From: Pseudomonadota bacterium
GTDB taxonomy: Bacteria; Pseudomonadota; Alphaproteobacteria; Rhizobiales; Pleomorphomonadaceae
Assembly (NCBI GenBank): GCA_023436885.1
Contig: JAEZHI010000032.1
Coordinates: 1-64,000, forward strand
Length of the DNA stretch: 64,000 bases
Direction: 5' to 3'
Shown: piece by piece, positions 54,175-63,220 of the stretch
Layout of the letters: every line of letters starts with the position of its first letter
Numbering within the stretch: position 1 is the first letter of the stretch
The notes under the pieces: generated by a model
The model's database searches: none
Seen by the model: the letters and a program-made list of their open reading frames with translations, nothing else
Told to the model about the DNA's origin: nothing
Translations under genes and position numbers: made by a program

Positions 54175-57072
54175 ATGGATCTTTTGCTTTTCGATGGAAG
54201 CAAATACGACCTGCATTTCGGGCCATTTGAGCTCCGATTGCGGGAAAGGAGGCTGCTTCGCCATGGCGAAGAAGTCGAACTTGGCTCACGCGCACTGGAT
54301 CTTCTTATTCGCCTGACGGAGGCCGCTGGCGTTGTTATCGAAAAGCGCGAGCTTCTCGATACGATCTGGCAAGGCGTAACCGTAAGCGAAGCGAACCTTA
54401 GAGCGCAGATTGCTTTACTCCGAAAAGCACTTGACGAGAGCAACGACGGGCTACGCTACATCGTGAACGTCGCCGGCCGCGGCTACAGTTTTGTGGCACC
54501 GGTAACGCGCGTGGAAATCGGTGGCATTGCCACCCCAACCATGCCCCCCGTTGGCGCCGAGCGGTCTTTGCCTCCCCCGTTGGCAGGTCCAATATTCGGT
54601 CGCAGCGAAGTGATCACGCAGATCATCGGGCAGCTGGAGAGCCAGAGAGTCGCCTCGTTGGTAGGTCCAGGCGGTATCGGCAAGACCACCGTCGCCAAAG
54701 CCGTGGCCGCCCTTGAGAATCCCAGTTGGAGTGATGGTGTCGTCTGGGTCGATCTATCGTTCGTCGAAGAGGATGCTCAGGTGGCCCGCGCCGTTGCCTC
54801 GGCATTGGGCTTCGTCAGCAGCGCCGAAGATCCCCTGCGGGGAATCGCCGTCACCCTGCGCGACCGCCATTTGTTGCTGGTCCTAGACTGTTGCGAGCGG
54901 GTGCTGGACGGCGTCGCGCATCTTGTGGACAGTCTGATCGCCTCGGTGGCCGGCCTCGTGATCCTGACCACCAGTCGCGAGCGATTGCGAATTCGGCACG
55001 AGCGTGTGGTCCGGCTGCCCCCCCTTGGGGTGCCCGGAGAAATGACCGACCTGACTGCCGAGGAGGCGCAGGCGTCACCCGCCATCCAGTTGTTTCTCGA
55101 AAGATCGGAAGCGGCCGGAATAAGCCTTGACCTCCGGGATGGGAATATCGACGCCATTGCCCGGCTCTGCCTGCGGCTTGACGGCATCCCGCTCGCTCTT
55201 GAACTGGCGGCATCTCACATGGCGACCTTCTCGCCCAGCGCCTTGCTGCAGATGATCGACAATGGCGTGGCCACGTGGGGTCTCGGATTGCGGTCGGCCG
55301 AACCGCGCCACCTCACGATGGATGCAACCTTGGAATGGAGCTATAATCTCCTGTCCGAGGAAGAGAAGACCGGATTCCGTCGGATGTCGATCTTCGAAGG
55401 CAAAGCGCGCCTCGACGATATCCTCGACATCATCATCCACGATGACGATCTGAAGCGCAGCGACGTCCTTCACATCCTGTGCGGACTCGTGGAGAAATCG
55501 CTGCTCTGCGGCGACACGACGAACGGACAAACCTCATATTGGATGCTCGATACCACGCGCTCTTACGCGTTGCGGCAACTGCGAGGCCAGTATGAGTTCA
55601 GCGAATGTGTGAAGCGCTATTCGGACGCCTTGTTGAGAAGCCTCCGCTCGGCCGACATCGAGGGACCGAGGCAGGAAGCCTCCAACTGGTTCGGTCCTCA
55701 CTTTCCCAATCTGGACAACCTGCGCGCCGCGATGCGCTGGAATACCTCAGTCGAAGGAGATCCGCAGACAGCATTCTCGATTGCGCAGTTCGCGGCACCT
55801 CTTCTGATGCAATTGTCCCTGCTGAAAGACTGCGAGGATTGGGCGTCGCGCGCGCTGGCCATTGCTGACGAACACCACCTTCAACCCGACCGAAACGTCA
55901 GGGCACGGCTCCTCGCCTACATCGGCGCTGCGATGTTGGCCACTCGTGGCCCAAGTGACGAGAGTCTTGCTGCACTCGATCAAACGCGCGTGGTGGCCGA
56001 AGAGACTGGTGACGCACCGCTGTCGTTTCTGGCGCTCTCCGGCCTTTTCTGGCTCTGGATCTACCGGGGTGAAATCTTCGATGCCATGGAATGCGCCGAG
56101 CGAATGATGAAAGGCGTCGAAGAGCCCAAGGGCGACGGGCGTCCTGCCGCCGAGCGATCCACCGCCATTGCCACGATGCTGCTCGGAAAACCGGCATTGG
56201 CCGAAGTGTGCCTGAAACACGTCATATCGGCACGTGCCCGATTTCAGATGGGCCGGTACATGCGGGTCGGCAGCAATCCAGAGGACTTCGCCCATGTCTT
56301 TCTTGTTCAGAGCTTCTGGCTTCAGGGCCGCTTCCAGGAAGCCCTGGAGCACTTCGATCTTTCCGCCCGGTTGTTACGGGCTCCTGAACATGGCCTGCAC
56401 TACTGCTGGGCGCTGAACGAGGTGATGATACCTCTATTGTGCATGCTCAGGCGTTGGAAGGACGCCCGCAAGGTTGCAACCGAGCTTCGCCGCGCCGTTG
56501 ATCTTGTCGGCTTGGATGCACGCGCCAAGACGGCTGCGTGCACCCGGATGGCAATCGATGTGGCACGCGGGGAAGGCAACGCCTACGCTTTGGCGGGAAT
56601 GGTGGATGAGCTAAGGCAAAGTCACCTGAAGCTCCTACTTCCGTGGATAGAAACCATCCTGGCCGAGGGACTTGAGCGCAATGGCGACGGTGAGAAGGCC
56701 CTTGAGCGACTCGATTTCGTTTTGGGCGAATGCATCCGTAGCGGCAACGAGTGGTGGCTGCCGGAGGTTCTCCGGGTACGCGGCATTCTCGCGATACGCA
56801 GCTGCTCGAGCAAAAGACGCGACAACGGTTGGGGTGATCTGAAACGCGCCAGAGACATAGCCCGCGATAGCAATCTCCTTGCGCTGGAAGTTCGTGTCGT
56901 ATCGTCAATGCTGGAAATAGGGAGCGACTGTCCCGAGTTCGACCTCGATACCGCGTCGCTTGACGACCTCAGGGAGCGCATCGGCAAACTGCCCGCCGCA
57001 GCCGATCGCGCCTGGCACCTGGAGGATCTCGCTTCGGCCTCGCTTGGACGGCAGGCGACCGGCACTGGCTGA
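54175..57072 (+). CDS. Winged-helix/NTPase regulator (OmpR-type DNA-binding domain + NB-ARC-like ATPase + TPR-like repeats)
   Basis: 965 residues. A Trans_reg_C winged helix (about 14-108; FGPFELRLRERRLLRHGEEVELGSRALDLLIRL ... YIVNVAGRGYSFVAPV) is at the N-terminus, with no receiver domain. An AAA/STAND-type ATPase follows: Walker A GPGGIGKTT (164-172), Walker B LLLVLDCCERVL, sensor ILTTSRERLR, and a helical arm DGIPLALELAASHMA. The C-terminal 500 residues are helical, TPR-like. Such one-component signal-transducing NTPases act as ligand-triggered activators. ATG 54175 follows an AT-rich spacer; GTG 54103 would add 24 residues. It is divergent from the AraC gene and convergent with the six-gene operon that it may control. 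Confidence 0.82.
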   Translation: MDLLLFDGSKYDLHFGPFELRLRERRLLRHGEEVELGSRALDLLIRLTEAAGVVIEKRELLDTIWQGVTVSEANLRAQIALLRKALDESNDGLRYIVNVAGRGYSFVAPVTRVEIGGIATPTMPPVGAERSLPPPLAGPIFGRSEVITQIIGQLESQRVASLVGPGGIGKTTVAKAVAALENPSWSDGVVWVDLSFVEEDAQVARAVASALGFVSSAEDPLRGIAVTLRDRHLLLVLDCCERVLDGVAHLVDSLIASVAGLVILTTSRERLRIRHERVVRLPPLGVPGEMTDLTAEEAQASPAIQLFLERSEAAGISLDLRDGNIDAIARLCLRLDGIPLALELAASHMATFSPSALLQMIDNGVATWGLGLRSAEPRHLTMDATLEWSYNLLSEEEKTGFRRMSIFEGKARLDDILDIIIHDDDLKRSDVLHILCGLVEKSLLCGDTTNGQTSYWMLDTTRSYALRQLRGQYEFSECVKRYSDALLRSLRSADIEGPRQEASNWFGPHFPNLDNLRAAMRWNTSVEGDPQTAFSIAQFAAPLLMQLSLLKDCEDWASRALAIADEHHLQPDRNVRARLLAYIGAAMLATRGPSDESLAALDQTRVVAEETGDAPLSFLALSGLFWLWIYRGEIFDAMECAERMMKGVEEPKGDGRPAAERSTAIATMLLGKPALAEVCLKHVISARARFQMGRYMRVGSNPEDFAHVFLVQSFWLQGRFQEALEHFDLSARLLRAPEHGLHYCWALNEVMIPLLCMLRRWKDARKVATELRRAVDLVGLDARAKTAACTRMAIDVARGEGNAYALAGMVDELRQSHLKLLLPWIETILAEGLERNGDGEKALERLDFVLGECIRSGNEWWLPEVLRVRGILAIRSCSSKRRDNGWGDLKRARDIARDSNLLALEVRVVSSMLEIGSDCPEFDLDTASLDDLRERIGKLPAAADRAWHLEDLASASLGRQATGTG

Positions 57073-57109
57073 ATACGCTTTGGATCCGGCGGCCTCGCCG
57101 AGGCTCTCC

Positions 57110-57799
57110 TCAGGGTACGCTGTCTGGCGCCATCAGGAAGATACGGTCGATCAGGCCGGCGAAGACCACGAGCGGCGGCACCGCAAAGCACCATATGGGT
57201 GCCAGGGAATAAAGCAGTGCGGCAGCCGCGCAGCCGAAGACAAAAGCAAAGAAAGCGGACGAAAATCGACGCAGGCGCCTGACAACATCGGGTTTGCGTT
57301 CCCCGAGCTTTCCCGAAACAAGGTCTCCGAGGTCGAGCATGATCTGGGTGGTCGTGCCAGTCATCAGCGTCGAGGGCGGAAAATCTGCTAAGTGCACCCT
57401 GTGTAGAGCGTTCTGGATGGCCATCGCCGTAACAAGGGTGAGCCCCAGGACGATCCCCATTGACGTGTCGCCACGCGGAACGCCACCCAGCAAGACTATG
57501 GCGATGGCGACCCCGGTAAACAGAACAAACTTGAGCAGAAGCAGCACGCGGGTAGCGATGACTGCATCCAGGCCGAGCCCAAGGACCGAGATCCGCGCCA
57601 GGAAGACAACGACGCAGAACAAGGGCAAGGCAAGGATCTTGGCGAGAATGCCGCTGCTACCGGTCACGATCGCGGCAGCGAGCGTGACGAAGTTGCCGGT
57701 GATATGCGAGGGGAAAAGACCGGCAAACGCCAGGAAGCCCATCGTATCGACGTAGCCGCCATTGAAGCTGAGGATGACGCCAATCAACGATCGCTTCAT
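57110..57799 (-). CDS. DUF1275 (YoaK-type) membrane protein
   Basis: 229 residues, about six membrane segments. ILSFNGGYVDTMGFLAFAGLFPSHITGNFVTLAAAI is the family's N-terminal signature (G-x-x-D-x-x-x-x-x-x-x-x-F-x-x-x-x-T-G-N), and AMAIQNALHRVHLADFPPSTLMTGTTTQIMLDLGDLV is the repeat of it, so the fold is an internal duplication. Function is unknown. ATG 57799 has GGAGAGG seven bases upstream. Last gene of the minus-strand operon, convergent with the regulator gene 37 bp away. Confidence 0.85.
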   Translation of the reverse strand: MKRSLIGVILSFNGGYVDTMGFLAFAGLFPSHITGNFVTLAAAIVTGSSGILAKILALPLFCVVVFLARISVLGLGLDAVIATRVLLLLKFVLFTGVAIAIVLLGGVPRGDTSMGIVLGLTLVTAMAIQNALHRVHLADFPPSTLMTGTTTQIMLDLGDLVSGKLGERKPDVVRRLRRFSSAFFAFVFGCAAAALLYSLAPIWCFAVPPLVVFAGLIDRIFLMAPDSVP

Positions 57800-57860
57800 G
57801 CTGGTGCCTCTCCCGCTTTTGGGCCCGGCGCCCGGCACGGAGCCGGACGCCGAAGATCTG

Positions 57861-58817
57861 TCAGCTCTTGATGAAAGCCAGAAGATCGGCGTTCAGGACA
57901 TCGGCGTTGATCGTGAGCATACCATGCGCATATCCGGGATAGGTCTTCAACGTGCCGTGCTTCAGAAGCTTGACGGAAAGCTTGGCGCTGTCTTCGATCG
58001 GAACAATCTGATCGTCTTCGCCGTGCAACACCAGTGTCGGCACGGTGATCTTCTTCAGATCCTCGGTCTGATCGGTCTCTGAGAAGGCCTTGATGCCATC
58101 GTAATGGGCCTTTGCCGAGCCCATCATGCCCTGCCGCCACCAGTTCTGAATCACGCCTTCGAGCACCTTGGCGCCCGGACGGTTGAAGCCGTAGAACGGG
58201 CCGGCCGGAACATCGCGGAAGAACTGCGCCCGGTTGGCGGCGAGAGCGCTGCGGAAGCCATCGAACACTTCGATGGGAAGACCGCCTGGGTTGGACTCTG
58301 TCTTCAGCATCAACGGCGGAACTGCGCTGACCAGAACCGCCTTGGCGACACGCCCGCCACGCTGGCCATACTGAGCAACATAGCGCGCGACTTCGCCGCC
58401 ACCGGTCGAATGGCCGATGTGCACCGCGTTCTTGAGATCCAGTTCCTCGACCACGGCCGAGGCATCGGCAGCGTAGTGGTCCATGTCATGACCGGTGGCG
58501 ATCTGCGAGGAACGGCCATGCCCGCGGCGATCGTGGGCGACGACACGGAAGCCCTGTTGCAGGAAGAACAGCATCTGGGCGTCCCAATCGTCGGAGCTCA
58601 GCGGCCAGCCATGATGGAAATGGATCGGCTGTGCGGTCTTCGGACCCCAATCCTTGTAATAGATCTTGGCGCCATCCTTGGTCGTAACGAAACCGTCTGT
58701 CATGCTGTGTCCTCCTTCAGTATGTCCAGCCTTCGCGGCCAGCACGGGATTGATTTGCAAAGCAAGGCTCGCGGTCAGCGCAGCGCCGCCAACGAGGGTT
58801 TGCCGCCTCGATAACAT
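57861..58817 (-). CDS. Alpha/beta hydrolase (arylesterase / non-haem haloperoxidase type) with Tat signal and an internal strong start
   Basis: 318 residues from ATG 58817. The N-terminus MLSRRQTLVGGAALTASLALQINPVLAA is a twin-arginine signal peptide (SRRQTL). The catalytic serine is Ser137 in IGHSTGGGE, with HHGWPLSSDDWD and HDRRGHGRS as family blocks, an acid residue in HGEDDQIVP and a histidine in YAHGM. Family members hydrolyse esters and can perhydrolyse acids. The full-length start has AAGGAGG five bases upstream; a second AAGGAGG lies seven bases before ATG 58703, which opens a 280-residue form without signal (MTDGFVTTKDGAK) of normal family length. Both forms may be made. Confidence 0.88.
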   Translation of the reverse strand: MLSRRQTLVGGAALTASLALQINPVLAAKAGHTEGGHSMTDGFVTTKDGAKIYYKDWGPKTAQPIHFHHGWPLSSDDWDAQMLFFLQQGFRVVAHDRRGHGRSSQIATGHDMDHYAADASAVVEELDLKNAVHIGHSTGGGEVARYVAQYGQRGGRVAKAVLVSAVPPLMLKTESNPGGLPIEVFDGFRSALAANRAQFFRDVPAGPFYGFNRPGAKVLEGVIQNWWRQGMMGSAKAHYDGIKAFSETDQTEDLKKITVPTLVLHGEDDQIVPIEDSAKLSVKLLKHGTLKTYPGYAHGMLTINADVLNADLLAFIKS

Positions 58818-58918
58818 CAGGGCCTCCTTGATCGATTGCGATGCCGAGGCAAATGACCAACAGCATCAGAAATATTTAGCCGGCTATATTACATAAGAAA
58901 TGGCGGAGCGTGCCGGCC

Positions 58919-59362
58919 TTAAGCGCCCGCCCGACGGACAGCCAGATCCCGGGCCGCCACCAGAACGAAGGCACCGCAGAGCCCGAGGTGCTCGAAGAAG
59001 GCATTCATCGCCATGCTGCGGTCCATGCCGACAGGCATTTCCCAGAAGCGCAGCGCGACGAAAGTCGCGAGCAAAGTGAAAACAGAAAGCGCCAGCGCGC
59101 CAACCCATCGAAGTACGCCTGAAATCACCAGCGCCGACATCACAAGCTCGAAGGCAATGACGGCGATCGCGAAGGCCTCGGAAGGATGCAGGCCGAAATG
59201 CTCCATCTCGGCGATCGCGCCGGGAAAATCGAGAAGCTTGACGATCGGCCCCTGGATATAGGCCGAGCAGAGTGCAACGAGGGCAACGAATTCGGTCGCG
59301 CGCGACCTGAGCAGCCGCTTGAAGCCGCTGTCGGTGGAGGGAAAACCGGTAGTGTCGTGCAT
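58919..59362 (-). CDS. DoxX-family membrane protein
   Basis: 147 residues with four membrane segments (about 25-45, 60-85, 88-110 and 120-140). LVALCSAYIQGPIVKLLDFPGAIAEMEHFGLHPSEAFAIAVIAFELVMSALVISGVLRWVGALALSVFTLLATFVALRFWE is the DoxX/YphA pattern. Members sit in the inner membrane, and some associate with thiol or quinone oxidoreductases; the role here is unknown. GAGG stands seven bases before ATG 59362. It lies eight bp after the amidohydrolase gene; the longer frame up to 59713 is overlap with that gene. Confidence 0.82.
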   Translation of the reverse strand: MHDTTGFPSTDSGFKRLLRSRATEFVALVALCSAYIQGPIVKLLDFPGAIAEMEHFGLHPSEAFAIAVIAFELVMSALVISGVLRWVGALALSVFTLLATFVALRFWEMPVGMDRSMAMNAFFEHLGLCGAFVLVAARDLAVRRAGA

Positions 59363-59370
59363 GATAAACC

Positions 59371-61248
59371 TCACACTGCCCAGCAAGCGCAACCGAGCGC
59401 GCCAAAGAAACCTCGGAGATCGCTGATCGGCAGCTTGGAGCCCCAGGCGGCAGCGTGATCGTGCCCATGGACGTTGCAGCTGGAAGCGCAGCCGCAGCTG
59501 GAAATAGCCGTCCGGCGCAACGAGTTGCGGCCAGCGCCCTCCGGTTCGCCCCAGGCTGCATAGCCGCGGAACTTGCGGACCGGCGACCAGTCGGGCATCG
59601 CCGGCGGCAGATCGGCTTCGTCGAGATGGGCGAAGTCGCCGGCCCCGTAGACCACCTTGCCGCCGACCATGGTGAGGTCGGAGGTCAGGAAGGAAATCTC
59701 GTCTTCGGCGCAAACAAAGAAGTCCTTGCTCGGCACAACGAGATCAGCCAGTTGCCCGGCGGCAATCTGCCCCTTGCGTCCCTGCTCGTTGGCGAACCAG
59801 CTCACCCGCCAGGTCCACATCTCCAAGGCCGTCTGCCGGTCAAGGCAGTTGGCACGCGGGTAGATCTGCATGCCGCCGACGGTCTTGCCGGTGGTCATCC
59901 AGGCGAGCGATACCCAGGGATTGTAGGACGCGACGCGCGTCGCATCGGTGCCGGCCGAAACCTGCACGCCCTTGTCGAGCATGCGAGCGATCGGCGGGGT
60001 CGCCTCGGCAGCACCCAGCCCATAACGCTCGACGAAATATTCGCCCTGGTAGGCCATGCGGTGCTGCACGGCGATACCGCCACCGAGCGCGGCGATCCGG
60101 TCAATCGACCGATCGGAGATCGTTTCGGCGTGGTCGAAGAACCAATGGATCCCCTCGAGAGGAATGTCCTGGTTGACCTTCTCGAACACGTCGAGGGCGC
60201 GGCTGATGGTCTCGTCATAGGTGGCGTGCAACCGCCAGGGCCAGCGGTTCTCGGCCAGGATGCGGACGACATCCTCGAGCTCGCCTTCCATTTCCGGCGG
60301 CATGTCCGGCCGTGGCTGGCGGAAGTCCTCGAAATCGGCCGCCGAAAACACCAGCATCTCGCCGGCACCGTTATGTCGGAAATAGTCGTTGCCCTGCCGA
60401 TATTTCACCGACCGCGTCCAGGCAAGGAAGTCTTCCTTCTCCTGCTTCGGCTTCTGAGTGAACAGATTGTAGGCGAGGCGGACGGTCATCTGGCCTTCAT
60501 CGGCAAGCTTCTGAATGACCGCGTAATCGTCGGGATAGTTCTGGAAGCCGCCACCAGCGTCGATCACGGAGGTGACCCCGAGCCGATTGAGTTCACGCAT
60601 GAAATGACGCGTCGAGTTGACCTGATAGTCAAACGGCAACTTGGGCCCTTTGGCCAATGTCGCGTAGAGGAGGCCGGCGTTAGGCTTGGCAAGCAACAGG
60701 CCGGTGGGATTGCCGGCCGCGTCGTGGATGATCTCGCCACCCGGCGGGTTCGGCGTGTCCTTGGTATAGCCTACGGCGCGCAGAGCGGCGGCATTCAGCA
60801 AGGCACGATCATAAAGGTGAAGCAGGAACACCGGGGTGTCCGGGGCCACAGCATTGATCTCTTCGAGGGTGGGTAAGCGCTTCTCTGCGAACTGATGCTC
60901 GGTGAAGCCGCCGACGACGCGAACCCATTGCGGCGCCGGCGTCACGGCAACCTGCCGCTTGAGCATGTCCATGGCGTCGGCAAGTGAGCGTACGCCGTCC
61001 CAGCGCAGCTCCATGTTGAAGTTGAGGCCGCCCCGGACGACGTGAGTGTGGTTATCGCAAAGGCCGGGCAGGACGCGACGTCCGCGCAAATCGATGATCC
61101 TGGTCTCTGGACCGGCATGGGCCATCACGTCACGATCGGATCCGACGGCGACGATGACGCCATCCTTGATCGCCACGGCGGTTGCCTGCGGGTTTGCTTG
61201 ATCGAGCGTCGTGACGAGACCACGGTGCAAAATAACGTCGGCGGACAT
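59371..61248 (-). CDS. YtcJ-like amidohydrolase with Cys/His-rich tail
   Basis: 625 residues. Amidohydrolase_3 family: ILHRGLVTTLDQANPQATAVAIKDGVIVAVGSD, the metal-binding LPGLCDNHTHVVRGG, HATYDETISRALDVFEKV, the histidine of FFDHAETI and aspartate of VSAGTDATRVASYNPW. These enzymes hydrolyse amide or ester bonds in small molecules; the substrate is unknown. The last 50 residues hold CGC, SSC, HGHDHAAAW and GCAC, a cysteine/histidine cluster absent from standard YtcJ, possibly a second metal site. ATG 61248 has GAGG eight bases upstream; the frame is open to 61383. Confidence 0.86.
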   Translation of the reverse strand: MSADVILHRGLVTTLDQANPQATAVAIKDGVIVAVGSDRDVMAHAGPETRIIDLRGRRVLPGLCDNHTHVVRGGLNFNMELRWDGVRSLADAMDMLKRQVAVTPAPQWVRVVGGFTEHQFAEKRLPTLEEINAVAPDTPVFLLHLYDRALLNAAALRAVGYTKDTPNPPGGEIIHDAAGNPTGLLLAKPNAGLLYATLAKGPKLPFDYQVNSTRHFMRELNRLGVTSVIDAGGGFQNYPDDYAVIQKLADEGQMTVRLAYNLFTQKPKQEKEDFLAWTRSVKYRQGNDYFRHNGAGEMLVFSAADFEDFRQPRPDMPPEMEGELEDVVRILAENRWPWRLHATYDETISRALDVFEKVNQDIPLEGIHWFFDHAETISDRSIDRIAALGGGIAVQHRMAYQGEYFVERYGLGAAEATPPIARMLDKGVQVSAGTDATRVASYNPWVSLAWMTTGKTVGGMQIYPRANCLDRQTALEMWTWRVSWFANEQGRKGQIAAGQLADLVVPSKDFFVCAEDEISFLTSDLTMVGGKVVYGAGDFAHLDEADLPPAMPDWSPVRKFRGYAAWGEPEGAGRNSLRRTAISSCGCASSCNVHGHDHAAAWGSKLPISDLRGFFGALGCACWAV

Positions 61249-61315
61249 GGCTGGACCTCTGAAGATAAACGCCGGACAAATGGCGCCACCCGACGGTGGG
61301 CGACGGCTCTTCTGA

Positions 61316-61591
61316 CTAGCCGGTGCTACGCGGCGGTTTTTCCGACTCTGGCTCGCTGCCTGTCGGGAGGGCACCGAAAACATGCGGCACGCAACGCGTC
61401 GACAGCCAGGACACGCTGATGGGCTCGCCAGCGATAAGGCGCTTGGCCAGCGGCACAGCCTGCTCGCCGAGTAGCATGCCGAGCAATCCGATCAGCGCGA
61501 CGACGGGTGGCGCCGGCGAACGCACGCCGATCAGGGCGTAAATGGCACCGACCAGAAGGCCGGCAGCGAGTGAGATTAGGTACATTTTCAT
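61316..61591 (-). CDS. XapX (DUF1427) small membrane protein
   Basis: 91 residues. MYLISLAAGLLVGAIYALIGVRSPAPPVVALIGLLGMLLGEQAVPLAK is the XapX pattern: two hydrophobic helices with an R-S-P-A-P-P motif between them. The family is of unknown function and commonly sits next to isochorismatase-like hydrolases and amidohydrolases, as here. GAGG lies five bases before the ATG; an ATG two codons in is also possible. The C-terminal 40 residues are polar. Confidence 0.85.
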   Translation of the reverse strand: MKMYLISLAAGLLVGAIYALIGVRSPAPPVVALIGLLGMLLGEQAVPLAKRLIAGEPISVSWLSTRCVPHVFGALPTGSEPESEKPPRSTG

Positions 61592-61666
61592 CTGAGCCTC
61601 TGCGCGATCGGCACCCCGTCCTGCATCGAACGGGGGCCGTCTGTCTCAAGAAAGCAGAAGGAAACT

Positions 61667-62323
61667 TCAGTGCCCCTCGGAGCCGCCGAACATGGTCTTG
61701 GCGTAGATGATCCCGAGACCATAGGCACCGCCGCGAACCCTGGCGATACCGGTCGTCGAGCCATAGGTCTCGGTGCGCGCCCAGTCGCGCTGCAGCTCAA
61801 GGAGATACTGAAGCGAGGTCATCGGCCGTGCACCGGCCTGCACCATGCGATCCATGGCGCGATCATGCGCTTCGGACGAAACGTCACCGCAGGCATCGGC
61901 AATCACATAGACCTCGAAGCCCTGAGCCAATGCCGAAAGGGCCGGACCGACAATGCAAACGCCAGTCCACAGGCCGCAAAGCACCAGACGCGACTTGCCG
62001 ATGCGGTTGATTTCACCGATGACAGGGGCGTCTTCCCAAGTGTTCATCGACGTGCGATCGAACATCGCCTTGCCGGGGAAGGCCGCCAGGATTTCATCGA
62101 ACATCGGACCGGAGAACGACTTCTCGGCGACGGTCGTCAGGATCGTCGATACCCCGAAGCTCTTGGCCGCTTCGGCGACCAAGGCGGCGTTGTTGCGCAG
62201 CATCACGGCGTCGATCGATTTGGTCGCGAACGCCATCTGCGACTGGAAGTCGATCATGACCAGGGTGTGATCGGTCGGCGTCAGGAGTCCGGGACCGGGG
62301 GTGGGGGTAGCGACGATGCTCAT
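61667..62323 (-). CDS. Isochorismatase-like cysteine hydrolase (YcaC type)
   Basis: 218 residues. The triad is visible: Asp in LVMIDFQSQM, Lys in TVAEKSFSGP and Cys in LVLCGLWTGVCIVGPALSALAQGFEVYVIADACGD. The cis-peptide region and length fit YcaC-like hydrolases of unknown substrate. ATG 62323 has GAGGA five bases upstream; the open frame to 62464 is upstream sequence. First gene of the six-gene minus-strand operon, divergent from the KefF-like gene (282 bp). Confidence 0.88.
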   Translation of the reverse strand: MSIVATPTPGPGLLTPTDHTLVMIDFQSQMAFATKSIDAVMLRNNAALVAEAAKSFGVSTILTTVAEKSFSGPMFDEILAAFPGKAMFDRTSMNTWEDAPVIGEINRIGKSRLVLCGLWTGVCIVGPALSALAQGFEVYVIADACGDVSSEAHDRAMDRMVQAGARPMTSLQYLLELQRDWARTETYGSTTGIARVRGGAYGLGIIYAKTMFGGSEGH

Positions 62324-62605
62324 AATATCCTCTCGTTGGCCTTGGGGTGTTGGCGAACGGGCGGGATTATGAGCCGCGCGACACAGGCAATCTTGGACGC
62401 GAGCGTGATGATTAGTAAATTCCCGTAGTGATCTTTTTGAGAGTCGAGTACCAGACTGAGGCAAACATCGCTGTTAGGTTGACCGCGATTTCATCGCCTG
62501 AGCAGGTCAGCTCGGCGAACCACTGTAGCGCCCGTCCGGGCAAGCAGCTCAACCCAGCTCCCCGAAAACGGGCGCAACACCGCGGAACTCTCGACCGGAG
62601 AAAAA

Positions 62606-63220
62606 ATGAAGGTCCTGCTTCTTTATGCCCATCCCAGCCACCAACATTCTCGAACCAATCGGATCATGTTCGAGAAGGCCCGGGCCATCGAGGGCATCAC
62701 GGCTGTCGACCTTTATGCCGCATACCCTCGCCACGATATCGACATTGACCGCGAACAGCAGCAGTTGGTCGATCACGACGTGATCGTCTTCCAGTTCCCG
62801 CTGTTCTGGTACTCCACACCATCGATCATCAAGGAATGGCAGGACCTGGTGCTGGAACATGGCTTCGCCTACGGCGAGCACGGACATAGCCTCGACGGCA
62901 AGCACCTTCTATGCGCCATTTCTGCCGGAGGACCGGAACAAGCCTATACCGCCACGGGCCGCAATCGGTTCACCCTGCGGCAACTGCTGTCGCCCATGGA
63001 GGCGACAGCCAATCTCTGCCGGATGCATTTTCTCGCGCCCTACGTCCTTTACGGCACGCTGGAGACCCATGACGAGGCCCGAAGCGCCCATACGACCGGC
63101 TACGTCGCCCTCCTTGAGGCCCTTAGAGACGACCGGTTCGATTGCAGGGCTTTGCAGGGTGCCGACATCTTGTCCGCCGTCCGGCTCGGCGATTTCATGA
63201 AGGAGCGGAACAATGGATAG
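62606..63220 (+). CDS. kefF: KefF-like NAD(P)H-dependent quinone oxidoreductase
   Basis: 204 residues, flavodoxin fold. MKVLLLYAHPSHQHSRTNRIMFEKARAIEGITAVDLYAAYP and VFQFPLFWYSTPSIIKEWQDLVLEHGFAYG are the KefF/YheR blocks; CAISAGGPEQAYTATGRNRFTLRQLLSPMEATANLCRM completes the quinone-reductase signature. KefF binds the KefC potassium antiporter, stimulating it and detoxifying electrophiles. GGAG lies six bases before the ATG. It overlaps the antiporter gene by eight bases, so the pair is coupled. Confidence 0.9.
   Translation: MKVLLLYAHPSHQHSRTNRIMFEKARAIEGITAVDLYAAYPRHDIDIDREQQQLVDHDVIVFQFPLFWYSTPSIIKEWQDLVLEHGFAYGEHGHSLDGKHLLCAISAGGPEQAYTATGRNRFTLRQLLSPMEATANLCRMHFLAPYVLYGTLETHDEARSAHTTGYVALLEALRDDRFDCRALQGADILSAVRLGDFMKERNNG

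Noticed and set aside
59455..60876. Plus-strand open frame of 473 codons opposite the amidohydrolase
   Set aside because: Antisense to a gene with intact catalytic motifs and a good ribosome-binding site; no domain seen.
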